Origin: Microbacteriaceae bacterium
GTDB taxonomy: Bacteria > Actinomycetota > Actinomycetes > Actinomycetales > Microbacteriaceae
Reading direction: 5' to 3'
NCBI GenBank assembly: GCA_031177985.1
Contig: JAPSJW010000002.1
Coordinates: 62,001-126,000 of the forward strand
Length of the DNA: 64,000 nucleotides
Part shown: piece after piece, positions 10,221 through 20,490 of the stretch
Position numbering within the stretch: position 1 is the stretch's first letter
Layout of the letters: every line of letters starts with the position of its first letter
Notes under the pieces: generated by a model
Told to the model about the DNA's origin: nothing
Database searches by the model: none
What the model saw: the letters and a program-made list of their open reading frames with translations, nothing else
Program-made: the position numbers and the translations under genes

Positions 10221-11966
10221 TCAGCGCTGCAGGCCGTCGCGGAAGCCGTCCGCTGCCTGACGCGCCGCAGCCGCGGCCTCGCGGGCGGCGGCGGTCGCCT
10301 CGCGAGCCGCGTCGAGTCCCTCACGTGCGGTGCGGACCCCGTCGCGCGCGACGTCGATCGCCTCGTCGACGCGACGGCCGTCATCCGTCGCCGCCTCGCG
10401 CGCGCGGGCGGCGTCGTACTCGGGCAGGCTCGAGCTGATGCCGCTCGTGAGTCCCGCGGTCGACGGCACGGATGCCGTCGCGACGCTCGGGGCGGGAGCG
10501 GCGGGCGGAGTGGACGCGCTGCGGCGCGGGGGAGCGACCGTGGTGGGGGCGGCGGCGGCCGGCGCGGCCTTCGGCGCACCGTTGCCGCTCGCGGCCCGTC
10601 CGGCGGCTGCCCCTGCTGCGGCGCCGCTGACGAATCCGCCGAGGAGGTCCTTCACGCCGACTCCGAGCGTCGAGGTGAGCATGGCGTCGACCTCGGTGAC
10701 CCCGCTGACGACGTTCTTGCCGAGCTGGCCCGCGCCATCCGTCGACACGACCGTGAGGCTGTCGATCGAGGCCATCGGCGCGGCGATGCGGCCGGCGAGC
10801 TCGGGCAGCGACTCGACGAGACGCAGGCGGATGAGCGCCTCCGACTCGTTCGCGAGCGCCTCGGCACGCAGGCGGGTCGACTCCGCCTCCGCCTGACCCT
10901 TGGCGAGGATCGACGCGGCCTGCGCCGAACCCTCCTCGCGCACGGCCTGCGCCTCGGCGATACGACGGTCGCGCTCGGCGTTCGCGGCGAGCACCGCGGC
11001 CTGGGCGTCGGCCTCGGCGAGCTGACGGATGCGGTAGGCCTCGGCGTCGGCGACGACGCGGATCTCCGACTGCAGCTCCGCCTCGCGCAGCTGCGCCTGG
11101 CGCTGGGCGGTGAGCTCGCGCTCGGCGATGATGCCCTGCTGGGCCTTCGCGTCGGCGAGCGGCTTGGCGGCATCCGCCTCGGCCTTCGCGCGGTCGGTCT
11201 CCAGCTGGATCGCGGCGTTCTTCAGCGCGAGCTGGCGGTTCGCCTCGGCGATCGCCTCGTCGGCGGCGATGCGGGCCTGCTGAGCGCGCTTGTCGGCCTC
11301 GGCCTCCGCGATCTCGGCAGCCTGCCGCACGAGCGCCTGCTCGGGGCGGCCGAGGTCGGCGATGTAGTTGAGCGCGTCGCTGATTTCCTTGATCTGGAAG
11401 GAGTCGACGTCGAGACCCTGGTTCGCGAGCGACTCGCGGGCTCCGCTGAGCACGGCGTCACCGAGGGCCGCGCGGTCTTCGATGATCTGCTTGACCGTCG
11501 AGCCACCGATGCTCGACCGGAGCGAACCCGAGAGCACCTCCTGCGTGAACTGGTCGATCTGCTTGTCCTGCTCGAGGAAGCGCTGGGCGGCGGCGCGGAT
11601 CGCGTCGTCGCTGTCGCCGATCTTGACGACCGCCACCGCATCCACCTGGATCGTGATGCCGTTGGAGGTCTGCGCGACGCCCTGGATAGAGATCGCGCGG
11701 CTGCGCAGCGAGACTTTGAACGCCTTCTGGAAGAAGGGGGCGACGAAGACGCCCTGGCCGTGCACGACGCGCTGGCCGGACCGGCTGGTGGCGGTGCCGT
11801 CGGCGGCGACGGACCGCCGCGAGCGGCGTCCGGCGACGATGATCGCCTCATCGGGGGCGGCGACCCGGTACATGCGGCGCACGGTCAGGAAGATGAGGAA
11901 GAGGAAGACGACCGCGAGGAGGATGAGCATCCCCGCGCCGCTGAACAGGAAGCCGAAGAAGTCCAT
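10221..11966 (-). CDS. Flotillin-like SPFH-domain membrane protein
   Basis: 581 residues. An N-terminal transmembrane helix (about residues 10-30) is followed by an SPFH/Band-7 domain (about 38-220; APDEAIIVAGR, GVFVAPFFQK, LRSRAISIQGV). A long Ala/Glu/Arg heptad region (about 225-400) is typical of flotillins. The tail is Ala/Pro-rich (about 440-510) and ends in an Ala/Arg-rich helix. Flotillins scaffold ordered membrane domains as cytoplasmic-face oligomers. No NfeD partner gene is adjacent. ATG 11966 follows a CAGACT element at seven bases, so it may be leaderless. A terminator follows. Confidence 0.9.
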   Translation of the reverse strand: MDFFGFLFSGAGMLILLAVVFLFLIFLTVRRMYRVAAPDEAIIVAGRRSRRSVAADGTATSRSGQRVVHGQGVFVAPFFQKAFKVSLRSRAISIQGVAQTSNGITIQVDAVAVVKIGDSDDAIRAAAQRFLEQDKQIDQFTQEVLSGSLRSSIGGSTVKQIIEDRAALGDAVLSGARESLANQGLDVDSFQIKEISDALNYIADLGRPEQALVRQAAEIAEAEADKRAQQARIAADEAIAEANRQLALKNAAIQLETDRAKAEADAAKPLADAKAQQGIIAERELTAQRQAQLREAELQSEIRVVADAEAYRIRQLAEADAQAAVLAANAERDRRIAEAQAVREEGSAQAASILAKGQAEAESTRLRAEALANESEALIRLRLVESLPELAGRIAAPMASIDSLTVVSTDGAGQLGKNVVSGVTEVDAMLTSTLGVGVKDLLGGFVSGAAAGAAAGRAASGNGAPKAAPAAAAPTTVAPPRRSASTPPAAPAPSVATASVPSTAGLTSGISSSLPEYDAARAREAATDDGRRVDEAIDVARDGVRTAREGLDAAREATAAAREAAAAARQAADGFRDGLQR

Positions 11967-12027
11967 GGCGCACAGTCTGGCAGAGCGCGAGGTCTTCTCG
12001 GCGAACGGATTCGCAGAGGCGGAGGAG

Positions 12028-12101
12028 AGCCTCCTGTCGGGTTCGAACCGACGACCCCCGCTTTACAAGAGCGGTGCTCTGGCCAACTGAGCTAAGGAGG
12101 C
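12028..12101 (-). tRNA. tRNA-Thr (anticodon TGT)
   Basis: 74-nt cloverleaf on the minus strand: acceptor GCCTCCT/AGGAGGC, D-stem GCTC/GAGC, anticodon stem CCGCT/AGCGG with loop CTTGTAA (anticodon TGT at 34-36, reading ACA), T-arm GTCGG TTCGAAC CCGAC, discriminator T. CCA is not encoded. Confidence 0.95.
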
Positions 12102-12264
12102 GTTGGCACCCATGGTAACGGGGGTCTTGCCCGGCGGATGCGGCAGGGCTAGCCTCGAAAACAGGTGGGGTGCCAGTGAATCGGCTTCTGGTCCACAGGA
12201 ACCGACCGCCACACTGCGGTGCGGTCACCGGCCGAGCGATTTCGAACCTCGGCACCCGCTGTTG

Positions 12265-12290
12265 ACTGGCCCGGCCCCGGCCGGGCCAGT
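12265..12290. repeat. Perfect 26-bp palindrome upstream of the DMT transporter gene
   Basis: Arms ACTGGCCCGGCC and GGCCGGGCCAGT flank two central bases, so the element is fully self-complementary. It lies between tRNA-Thr and the transporter gene. No T-tract follows and no upstream plus-strand gene needs a terminator, so an operator or cruciform-type site is at least as likely. The remaining ~240 bp here show no gene. Confidence 0.6.
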
Positions 12291-12347
12291 TCCACGTCCG
12301 CCTCCGGCGCCAGCCCACGACGACGGATGCCGGTAGCGTCGAATCCC

Positions 12348-13322
12348 GTGACTTCCGCAGGTGCCCCTCCCGCCCACTCCCGCGCCGCCGTGGCGCTCGC
12401 GGTGAGCGTCGCCGTGGCGTGCGGCGGCCTCGTCGCCTTCCAGGCCCGCATCAACGGGGAGCTGGGACGTCAGCTGGACGACGGATACGTCGCCGCGGTG
12501 TTCTCGTTCGGCGGCGGGCTCGTGCTGCTCGCGATCGCGATGGCGTTCTCCGCGAGCGGCCGCCGCGGTTTCGGACGCACCGTGACCGCGTTGCGCACGC
12601 GGTCGCATCCGTGGTGGTTCTTCTTCGGCGGTGCCGCCGGAGCGCTGCTCGTGCTGACGCAGGGGCTCACCGCCGCGGTGCTCGGCGTCGCGCTGTTCAC
12701 CGTGGCCGTCGTCGCTGGTCAGACGCTGACCGGGCTGGTCATCGACCGGCGCGGCCTCGGCTCGCTGCCCGCGAAGCCGGTCACCTGGGCGAGGCTCGTC
12801 GGGGCGATCCTGATGCTCGCGGCGGTGGTGCTCGCGGTGAGCGCGCAGCTGCGCGGCGACATCCCGGTGTGGATGGTCGTGCTGCCGTTCCTCGCCGGTC
12901 TCGGCATCGGCTGGCAGCAGGCCGTGAACGGGCAGGTGCGCATCATCACCGAATCGGTGCTGACGGCCACCTTCTCGAACTTCGTCGTCGGCACCGCGGT
13001 GCTCGTGATCGCGATGCTCGTGCACAGCCTCTTCGCGGGTTGGCCTTCGACGCTGCCGACCGACCCGTGGCTCTACATCGGCGGGCCGATGGGCATCGTC
13101 TTCATCGCCGGCGCCGCCGTCATCGTGCGGATCACCGGAGTGCTGCTGCTCGGCCTCGCGACGACCGCGGGGCAGCTGCTCGCGTCGCTGGCGCTCGATC
13201 TCGTGGCGCCCGTGCCGGGGCACGAGCTCGTCGCCACGACGGTCATCGGAACGGCGCTGACCCTCGTCGCCGTCGTCGTGACGACGCTGCCGTCGCGGCG
13301 CATCGCTACTCCAGCACGCTGA
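12348..13322 (+). CDS. DMT-family transporter, YdcZ/DUF606 type
   Basis: About 324 residues forming ten hydrophobic helices in two repeats of five; segments such as VALAVSVAVACGGLVAFQAR and the NGxLGRxL-like NGELGRQL match the DUF606/YdcZ branch of the drug/metabolite transporter superfamily, which sits in the cytoplasmic membrane. The substrate is unknown. GTG 12348 is preferred because TAGCGT ends eight bases upstream (leaderless); an in-frame ATG at 12327 would add seven residues. The 3' end overlaps the convergent nitroreductase gene by 17 bp. Confidence 0.85.
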   Translation: MTSAGAPPAHSRAAVALAVSVAVACGGLVAFQARINGELGRQLDDGYVAAVFSFGGGLVLLAIAMAFSASGRRGFGRTVTALRTRSHPWWFFFGGAAGALLVLTQGLTAAVLGVALFTVAVVAGQTLTGLVIDRRGLGSLPAKPVTWARLVGAILMLAAVVLAVSAQLRGDIPVWMVVLPFLAGLGIGWQQAVNGQVRIITESVLTATFSNFVVGTAVLVIAMLVHSLFAGWPSTLPTDPWLYIGGPMGIVFIAGAAVIVRITGVLLLGLATTAGQLLASLALDLVAPVPGHELVATTVIGTALTLVAVVVTTLPSRRIATPAR

Positions 13323-13872
13323 GGAACGCCTCCGGGTCGATGGCGCCGGTGCGCTCCTGGCGGTAGTCGGCGGGAATGCCGCCCACGTAGAGCCAGCCGA
13401 GCAGCTCCTCGTTGTCGGCGAGGCCGTGCATCCGCTTCACCGCCGGATGCCGCACGTGACCTCCGGTGCGCCACATGACGCCCCAACCCGCCTCGTTGAG
13501 CAGCAGGCTGAGCACGTGCGCGACACCCGCGGCGACGGCGTCCTGCTCCCAGTCGGGCACCTTGAAGCTGGGCTTCCGGCTCGCGACGACGGCGATGAGC
13601 AGCGACGCGCGAAAGGGCTTGCTGGCGAGCTTCGCCGCCGCATGGTGGTGCAGCACGGCGTCGCCGGTGAGTCCGCTCGCCTCGACGAGCGCCTCGCCTA
13701 GCCGACGGCGGGCCTCCCCGCGCAGCTCGATCAGCCGCCACGGCTTGAGCGACGCATGGTCGGCGACGGAGGCCGCCGCCGCGACGAGCGGCAGCAGCTC
13801 CTCGTGGGTCGGCGCGTCCGCCGTGACGGAGGAGTACGACCTCCTGCGCGCCACGGCGTCGCGGATGCTCAC
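13306..13872 (-). CDS. Nitroreductase-family FMN-dependent oxidoreductase
   Basis: 188 residues with features of the small nitroreductase (NfsB/PnbA-like) family: an N-terminal RRRSYSSVT segment in the position of the flavin-phosphate-binding Arg-Arg-Ser motif, KPWRLIELRG in place of the usual PSxxNxQPW loop, and a C-terminal ELLGWLYVGGIP stretch that packs on FMN. It would reduce nitro or quinone compounds with NAD(P)H. GTG 13872 overlaps the msrB stop (GTGA), so it is co-transcribed and translationally coupled with msrB, suggesting a role in redox stress. An upstream extension in this frame would run inside msrB. Confidence 0.85.
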   Translation of the reverse strand: MSIRDAVARRRSYSSVTADAPTHEELLPLVAAAASVADHASLKPWRLIELRGEARRRLGEALVEASGLTGDAVLHHHAAAKLASKPFRASLLIAVVASRKPSFKVPDWEQDAVAAGVAHVLSLLLNEAGWGVMWRTGGHVRHPAVKRMHGLADNEELLGWLYVGGIPADYRQERTGAIDPEAFLSVLE

Positions 13873-14267
13873 TCCGGCTTGAACTCCAGGGCGAGCGAGT
13901 TCATGCAGTACCGGTCGCCCGTGGGCGTCTGGTACGCGTCGTCGAACAGGTGCCCGAGGTGCGAGCCGCAGTTCGCGCACTTCACCTCGGTGCGCACCAT
14001 GCCGAGGGCGCGGTCCTCGACGAGCTCGACCGAGTCGGGCGTCGCCGTCTTCCAGAAGCTCGGCCAGCCGGAGCCGGAGTCGAACTTCGAGTCGCTCGTG
14101 TAGAGCTCAGCGCCACACGCCGCACAGACGTAGACACCCTCGCGCTTCTCGTCGAGCAGGGCGCCCGACCACGGGCGCTCGGTGGCGGCCTCGCGCAGCA
14201 CCGCGAACTTCTGCGGGTCGAGCTCCGACTGCCACTCCTGGTCGCTCTTCTCCACCTTGTACGTCAT
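13869..14267 (-). CDS. msrB: Peptide-methionine (R)-S-oxide reductase
   Basis: 132 residues, full-length SelR domain. Two structural zinc CxxC pairs are visible (VCAACG and CANCG), the substrate-pocket segment GSGWPSFW, and the catalytic cysteine in RYCMNSLAL near the C-terminus. It repairs oxidised methionine using thioredoxin-type reductants. ATG 14267 begins MTYKVEKSD and has AGGAG upstream. First gene of a two-gene unit with the nitroreductase. Confidence 0.97.
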   Translation of the reverse strand: MTYKVEKSDQEWQSELDPQKFAVLREAATERPWSGALLDEKREGVYVCAACGAELYTSDSKFDSGSGWPSFWKTATPDSVELVEDRALGMVRTEVKCANCGSHLGHLFDDAYQTPTGDRYCMNSLALEFKPE

Positions 14268-14380
14268 GACATCTCCTGACCGGAAGCTCTGCGCTTCCAC
14301 CTCATTAAACTCGCGGGCGGGCGTGGATGTTCCGTCTCATGTCGGTTCGTGACCGAGCACTCAGCGGATGGGGAGGTGCC

Positions 14381-15370
14381 ATGGTCGACGACGAAGTCGC
14401 CTGGACCCGCGCCTGGTACGAGCGCTTCGCCGAGCACGAGGCCCGCGGGCAGAGCGCGATGTACGAGGAGTGGGCGCTCGGAGTGGCGTCCGACGAGCGG
14501 ATGCTGCAGCTGCTGACGACGCTGCCTCGCCCCAAGCGCCAGCCCAACCTGCTGTTCGCGTGCTCCCGCCTGGCGGGAGCTCCGCTCGGCGCGTACGCCG
14601 ACTGGTCGGCGTGGGTCTCCTCGACCTGGGCGGGCGTCCACCCCGAGATGCTCGCCCGCTCCACGCAGACGAACGAGCCGCGGCGCGCCGGCGTGCTGCT
14701 CGCGGCGCTCGCCGGCATCCCCGGTCCCATTGCGCTCGTCGAGGTCGGAGCATCCGCGGGACTCTGCCTCTACCCCGACCGCTACTCGTGGGTGCTCTCC
14801 GACGGGCGCCGTCTCGATCCGATCGGCGGGCCCTCCGCGCTCGAGCTCGCCGTGGACGTCGAGGGGGAGGTGCCGTTCCCCGACACGATGCCGCAGGTCG
14901 TCGAACGGGTCGGCATCGACCTGAACCCCCTCGACGTGCGGTCGCCCGACGACAGGGCCTGGCTCGAGACGCTGATCTGGCCGGAGCAGGAGGAGCGCCG
15001 CGTCCGTCTGCGCACGGCCATCGACCTCGTGCGAGTCGATCCCCCGCGCATCCTCACCGGCGACGCCGTCGACGGGCTCGAAGGTGCGGTCGCCGCCGTC
15101 GGAAGCGGTGCGACCGTCGTGGTGGTCGCGATGGGGGTGCTTGCCTACCTCGATCCGCCGCGGCGCAGTGCTCTCCTCGCCGAGACGCGTCGCCTCGGCG
15201 CCCGCACGGTGACCAACGAGGGGCTGGCCGTGCTGCCCGAAGTGCGCGAGCGGCTGCCCGGCCCGCCGCCGGACGCCGGCCGCTTCGTGCTCGCGCTCGA
15301 CGGGCATCCGCTCGCCTGGACCGGGCCGCACGGCCAGTCGATCGCGTGGCTGCGGCCGCCGATCCCCTGA
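14381..15370 (+). CDS. DUF2332 family protein
   Basis: A 329-residue protein that matches the actinobacterial DUF2332 family from WYERFAEHEARGQSAMYEEWA through PNLLFACSR, a GASAGLCLYPDRY loop and a terminal GPHGQSIAWL. The VEVGASAGL loop looks like a glycine-rich nucleotide/AdoMet-type turn, but no activity is established. ATG 14381 is chosen because GGGAGG lies at ideal distance; the 18 codons upstream are not conserved. Divergent from msrB. Confidence 0.85.
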   Translation: MVDDEVAWTRAWYERFAEHEARGQSAMYEEWALGVASDERMLQLLTTLPRPKRQPNLLFACSRLAGAPLGAYADWSAWVSSTWAGVHPEMLARSTQTNEPRRAGVLLAALAGIPGPIALVEVGASAGLCLYPDRYSWVLSDGRRLDPIGGPSALELAVDVEGEVPFPDTMPQVVERVGIDLNPLDVRSPDDRAWLETLIWPEQEERRVRLRTAIDLVRVDPPRILTGDAVDGLEGAVAAVGSGATVVVVAMGVLAYLDPPRRSALLAETRRLGARTVTNEGLAVLPEVRERLPGPPPDAGRFVLALDGHPLAWTGPHGQSIAWLRPPIP

Positions 15371-15422
15371 AACCGGGCGTCGCTGCCGGAGTCGCGCCCG
15401 CGACGGTCGTACCGTGGGCGGA

Positions 15423-15722
15423 ATGGACGCGGCCGAGGTGCACCCCGAGCCCGCCGAAGGCGTGCCCGGACTTCCTGCACGGCATGTGCGCGTGCTCGAG
15501 TTCGAGCGCGAGTGGTGGCGCCACGCGGGGGCCAAGGAGGAGGCGATCCGCTCAGAGTTCTCCCTGTCGCCTGCCCGCTACTATCAGTTGCTGAACGTCG
15601 TGATCGACTCGCCCGACGCCGTGCGCTACGACCCGATGCTCGTGCGGCGGCTGCAACGGGCGAGGGAGGCACGCACGAGGGCGAGAGCCGCCCGCACGTT
15701 CACGGATCCCGACGCCCGCTGA
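15423..15722 (+). CDS. DUF3263 protein, small putative DNA-binding protein
   Basis: 99 residues. The core RVLEFEREWWRHAGAKEEAI...SPARYYQLLNVVID is the DUF3263 signature of actinobacteria: a short helical protein predicted to form a helix-turn-helix (the SPARYYQLLN helix). The C-terminus is rich in Arg/Ala. In many actinobacteria this gene precedes a LytR_C-domain gene, exactly as here. TACCGT ends seven bases before ATG 15423, a leaderless start. Confidence 0.85.
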   Translation: MDAAEVHPEPAEGVPGLPARHVRVLEFEREWWRHAGAKEEAIRSEFSLSPARYYQLLNVVIDSPDAVRYDPMLVRRLQRAREARTRARAARTFTDPDAR

Positions 15723-15746
15723 GCGCGGCGCGCACCTCTGGAAGAC

Positions 15747-16304
15747 ATGGCCGAGTTCCCCAAGGACCAGTTCGACGACCTGCCTGACGACCTCGAGCGG
15801 GTCGGCGCCCACCGGGCTCCCGCCCGTCGCGGCCGCGGCTGGATCGCTCTCGGCTGGGCCGCGCTCGCCACGGGGGTCCTCGTCGCCGTCGGTCTGTTCG
15901 CGCTGTCCCGGCTCGGTGCTGGCATCGACCTCGAGCTGCCCGGGGCCGGCGGCTCCAGCGCGACGCCCGTGCCGACCCCAAGCTCCACGGTCGCGCCCAT
16001 CACCGACCCGAGCACGATCGACCAGGCCCGCCAGGCCACCATCACCGTGCTGAACGGCACCGCCACCGAGGGTCTGCAGACCGAGGTCACGACGATCCTG
16101 CAGACGGCCGGCTGGCCCGTCGGCAGCGCGCTCCCGGCATCCTCGACGGATGTGCAGATGAGCGCCGTCTACTACAGCGACCCCCTCAACGAGGACATCG
16201 CGCGGGGCGTCGCGCTGGAGCTCGGGATCGAGCGGGTGCTGCTCGACGAGCAGTTCGCGGCGACCGCGACGGTCGTGCTCGGAGCCGATTACACCGCGGG
16301 CTGA
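15747..16304 (+). CDS. Membrane-anchored LytR C-terminal-domain protein
   Basis: 185 residues: cytoplasmic N-terminus, one transmembrane helix (about residues 31-54), a Ser/Thr/Pro linker and a LytR_C domain (about 92-180; [18 protein letters not shown] then [19 protein letters not shown]). The domain occurs alone or at the end of LCP ligases, extracytoplasmically, probably linked to cell-wall polymers; its precise role is unclear. Located 24 bases after the DUF3263 gene with GGAAG before the ATG, so the pair is likely an operon. Confidence 0.85.
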   Translation: MAEFPKDQFDDLPDDLERVGAHRAPARRGRGWIALGWAALATGVLVAVGLFALSRLGAGIDLELPGAGGSSATPVPTPSSTVAPITDPSTIDQARQATITVLNGTATEGLQTEVTTILQTAGWPVGSALPASSTDVQMSAVYYSDPLNEDIARGVALELGIERVLLDEQFAATATVVLGADYTAG

Positions 16305-16420
16305 CCGCCGGGTGTTACGGCCGTGTTTCGGCCGTGTTGATTCTCGGGAACACTGCGACATTTCGCGGAAAACGCCTCTCATCGGGCGCATTCCTGCCGC
16401 TAGCATCTGGCAGTGGTCGC

Positions 16421-16464
16421 CCCATCCGGGCCCCGCAGACGCCTGCGGCGCCGGGTCGGATGGG
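16421..16464 (+). promoter_or_regulatory. Hairpin in the long 5' UTR of the cold-shock gene
   Basis: CCCATCCG (16421-16428) pairs with CGGATGGG (16457-16464), and inside it CGCAG pairs with CTGCG around an ACGC loop. A TAGCAT -10-like element at about 16400 would give a ~135-nt leader. Long structured leaders are usual for cold-shock mRNAs. The preceding bases contain a tandem CGGCCGTGTT (about 16319-16339). No gene is seen in 16305-16539. Confidence 0.5.
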
Positions 16465-16539
16465 CGGGGTGCGCCCCGTCGGACGACCCGGCTCAGGCAC
16501 CGGCACGAGTCGAAGCGGCACAGCAGGGAGTACCTCACC

Positions 16540-16743
16540 ATGGCCAACGGCACCGTGAAGTGGTTCAACGCGGAGAAGGGCTACGGCTTCATCACGGTGG
16601 AGGGTGGCGCACAGGACGTGTTCGTGCACTACTCCGCGATCGACATGTCGGGCTACAAGGTGCTCGAAGAGGGTCAGCAGGTGACCTTCGAGGTGGGCAC
16701 CGGCAACAAGGGTCCACAGGCGGAGTCCGTGCGGCTCGCGTAG
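16540..16743 (+). CDS. Cold-shock protein, CspA family
   Basis: 67 residues, a single cold-shock domain with both RNA-binding motifs intact: RNP1 as KGYGFITV and RNP2 as VFVHYSAI. It binds single-stranded RNA/DNA as an RNA chaperone. ATG 16540 follows a GCAGGGAG ribosome binding site. The preceding leader is long and structured. Confidence 0.96.
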   Translation: MANGTVKWFNAEKGYGFITVEGGAQDVFVHYSAIDMSGYKVLEEGQQVTFEVGTGNKGPQAESVRLA

Positions 16744-16801
16744 CGCGCACCGCCTTCTTCCGCCCTCCTCCGACCGGCGCTCGTGCGACCGGTCACGCTG
16801 G

Positions 16802-16828
16802 CTTGCACTCCCCACGGGTGAGTGCCAA
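16802..16828 (+). promoter_or_regulatory. CIRCE element 1 upstream of groEL
   Basis: CTTGCACTC-N9-GAGTGCCAA, a slightly degenerate copy of the HrcA-binding inverted repeat TTAGCACTC-N9-GAGTGCTAA. It indicates heat-shock control of groEL by HrcA, which is encoded elsewhere. Confidence 0.9.
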
Positions 16829-16836
16829 GATTGGTC

Positions 16837-16863
16837 CTGGCACTCGCTCCGGCTGAGTGCTAA
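16837..16863 (+). promoter_or_regulatory. CIRCE element 2 upstream of groEL
   Basis: CTGGCACTC-N9-GAGTGCTAA; the right arm is a perfect CIRCE half. It lies eight bases after the first copy (35-bp centre spacing), giving a double HrcA operator about 40 bases before the groEL start. Confidence 0.92.
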
Positions 16864-18554
<1,691 letters not shown>

Positions 18555-18560
18555 GCACAC

Positions 18561-18596
18561 GAAGGGCGGTCCCTCCTCGCGGAGGGGCCGCCCTTC
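18561..18596 (+). terminator. Strong intrinsic terminator after groEL
   Basis: 16-bp stem GAAGGGCGGTCCCTCC/GGAGGGGCCGCCCTTC with a TCGC loop, one T-G wobble. It lies between convergent groEL and the esterase gene and may stop transcription from both sides. Confidence 0.92.
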
Positions 18597-18619
18597 GTCG
18601 TATCCCGGCGGTGCCGTGA

Positions 18620-20302
18620 CTACTGCTCCACGAAGTAGAGCTCCCCGGTCGCAGCATCGCGACGATACCCCTCGAAGAACTCCCAGATGTCGGCGGCCGA
18701 CGGCGCGAAGCTCACGTGTCCCAGGCCGTCGACGGCCGCGAGCTTGATCACGACGCCGCGATCGTTCGACAGGGTCCCGACCAGCGCCTCGTTCGTGCCC
18801 ATGGTCTCCCAGCGCTGGTCGTCGAGCGCGATGCCGTAGTAAGCGTTCGCCGCCAGGTCCGGCGTCACGGGAACATCCACGCCATTGAGTGCGCCGTATG
18901 CGCGGATCGTCGTGTACACGCTCCGCGAGCTGGCCGTGACCGGGAGCTGACGGATCCCGTCCTCGACGCCCTGCAGCATGTAGAACGGCACTTCCTGGTT
19001 CGGCTTCGCTGCGGCAGCCGCCTGAGCGATCTGGGCATCGCCTCCGCCGAACGGCGCCCCCACGCCCGACACCGCGGTGAAGAGCGTCGGGTGCGCGATG
19101 CCCCACGACTGAGAGTTCGCGCCACCCAGAGAGAATCCGGTGGCGTAGACGCGACTCGTGTCGATCTGCGGGTACTTCTCCGCGAGCAGCGCGACGAGGC
19201 GTTCGGTCGCCGGACCATCGAAGTTCGCGAAACCGAATCGCGTTCCCTGGTTCTCCACCGAGACCATCATGGCGCCCACCTCGGCGATCTGCTCGACCCA
19301 CCCTCCGCGCTCCGCGATGTGCTGCGGCATGTCGGTCGTGCCGTGCATCGCGACGAGCAGAGGCACACTGCCGGGCTCGGCATCGTGAACGGATGCGGGG
19401 ATGTACTCCTGCCACATGTATTCGGAGTCCGTGCCGAGCGGGTCGGTCACCGGGGTCTGCGTGACGGCCCCTTCGCCGATGCGCGGGTACGCGATAAGGG
19501 GGAAACCTTCGCGGGTCACCGCGGGATCCACCCGTCCGCGAGGGAAATGCGGCCGATAGACGTGGCTGAGCACGTCGTCCCAGGCCGCGTCGAACGCCTC
19601 GGCGAGCGACTCGTTGCCGCTGGGATCGACGACGACGCGTGCGAGCGGCTCCTCCGGATTCGCGAACACCGTGACGCCGCGCTCCCTGCTGACGGGTACG
19701 GCGCCGTTGGCGGCGACGTACTGCTTGCCGGCCCTCGCATCGCCGTGGATGTAGGCCGGGCTGGGGCCGTAGGGCGTCACGGACGGGCTCATCTTCCCGC
19801 CGTAGGTGAAGATCCCCGCGAGCGACCAGGAGTTCTGCGACACGACGTTGTTGACGAACGTGGCGCCGTCGCCGACGCCGATGACCTTCAGGTTGGTGTG
19901 TTGATGATCCGCCAAGGTGGGCAGCAGAGACATGAAGGAGAAGTACGACGCAAGGTCGGCTTCCGCGTGGTAGTCGACGCCATTCGTCGGATTGATGATC
20001 CACGCGCGGGTCGCGTACTCGGTGAGATGGTCCCCGATGCCGAGTTCCTCGATCAGCTGCTTCGCTCCTTCCGCGTCGACGGCGCGATCGGGATAGATCA
20101 GGTACCGCGGAGCGATCGTGGGCTCGCGTTTCGTGAAGTCGTACGCGTCACGCTCGTCGAACAGCCATACGTCGGTGCCTACGCCAGGGAATGCCACCGG
20201 TTCCAGGTCGGATTCGGCCGCGCTCGCCTGGCTGGTCAGCCCCGCAGCGAGCAGCGCCCCTATCGCGATCGATCCGGCCCAGCGGGAAGTTCTTCGTTTC
20301 AT
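18620..20302 (-). CDS. Secreted alpha/beta-hydrolase (PHB-depolymerase/feruloyl-esterase-like)
   Basis: 560 residues with an N-terminal signal peptide (MKRRTSRWAGSIAIGALLAA..., cleavage near ASAAES). The C-terminal half is a Ser hydrolase: oxyanion strand PLLVAMHGTTD, nucleophile GFSLGG within YATGFSLGGANS, and a late GLGHVSFAP that could supply the catalytic His. The N-terminal ~230 residues form a lid or accessory region I do not recognise. Homologous folds include polyhydroxybutyrate depolymerases and carbohydrate esterases. Its position after lacZ, under a promoter matching that of the sugar-binding protein, suggests it de-esterifies a galactose-containing polysaccharide outside the cell. 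Confidence 0.75.
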   Translation of the reverse strand: MKRRTSRWAGSIAIGALLAAGLTSQASAAESDLEPVAFPGVGTDVWLFDERDAYDFTKREPTIAPRYLIYPDRAVDAEGAKQLIEELGIGDHLTEYATRAWIINPTNGVDYHAEADLASYFSFMSLLPTLADHQHTNLKVIGVGDGATFVNNVVSQNSWSLAGIFTYGGKMSPSVTPYGPSPAYIHGDARAGKQYVAANGAVPVSRERGVTVFANPEEPLARVVVDPSGNESLAEAFDAAWDDVLSHVYRPHFPRGRVDPAVTREGFPLIAYPRIGEGAVTQTPVTDPLGTDSEYMWQEYIPASVHDAEPGSVPLLVAMHGTTDMPQHIAERGGWVEQIAEVGAMMVSVENQGTRFGFANFDGPATERLVALLAEKYPQIDTSRVYATGFSLGGANSQSWGIAHPTLFTAVSGVGAPFGGGDAQIAQAAAAAKPNQEVPFYMLQGVEDGIRQLPVTASSRSVYTTIRAYGALNGVDVPVTPDLAANAYYGIALDDQRWETMGTNEALVGTLSNDRGVVIKLAAVDGLGHVSFAPSAADIWEFFEGYRRDAATGELYFVEQ

Positions 20303-20358
20303 CAGAGACCTCTTTCACCATTGAAAATTGCCCGAGGCGCGCCAGTGCGCCGCGGCCC

Positions 20359-20412
20359 ACGCTAGCGAAGTCACATGGCTATTGCCAGATTTTGCGCCCA
20401 AAAGACATACTT
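20359..20412 (-). promoter_or_regulatory. Promoter and CATACTT-type site of the esterase gene
   Basis: Coding strand: -35 TGGCAA (20382-20387), 17-base spacer, -10 TAGCGT (20359-20364). An AAGTATG site (plus strand CATACTT, 20406-20412) begins 48 bases before the -10. The promoter of the binding-protein gene at 26.8 kb has the same three elements at identical distances, and both leaders contain GGGCAA...TTCAATGG. This points to common control by one regulator, probably the FadR-type protein of the cluster. Confidence 0.65.
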
Positions 20413-20490
20413 AACGGCTCGGGCGACGAGGGGCGCTTTCGGGCACCCCTGCAGGGGGCTCCGTCGATCCGGGAGCCTCCTCGGCGCGAC

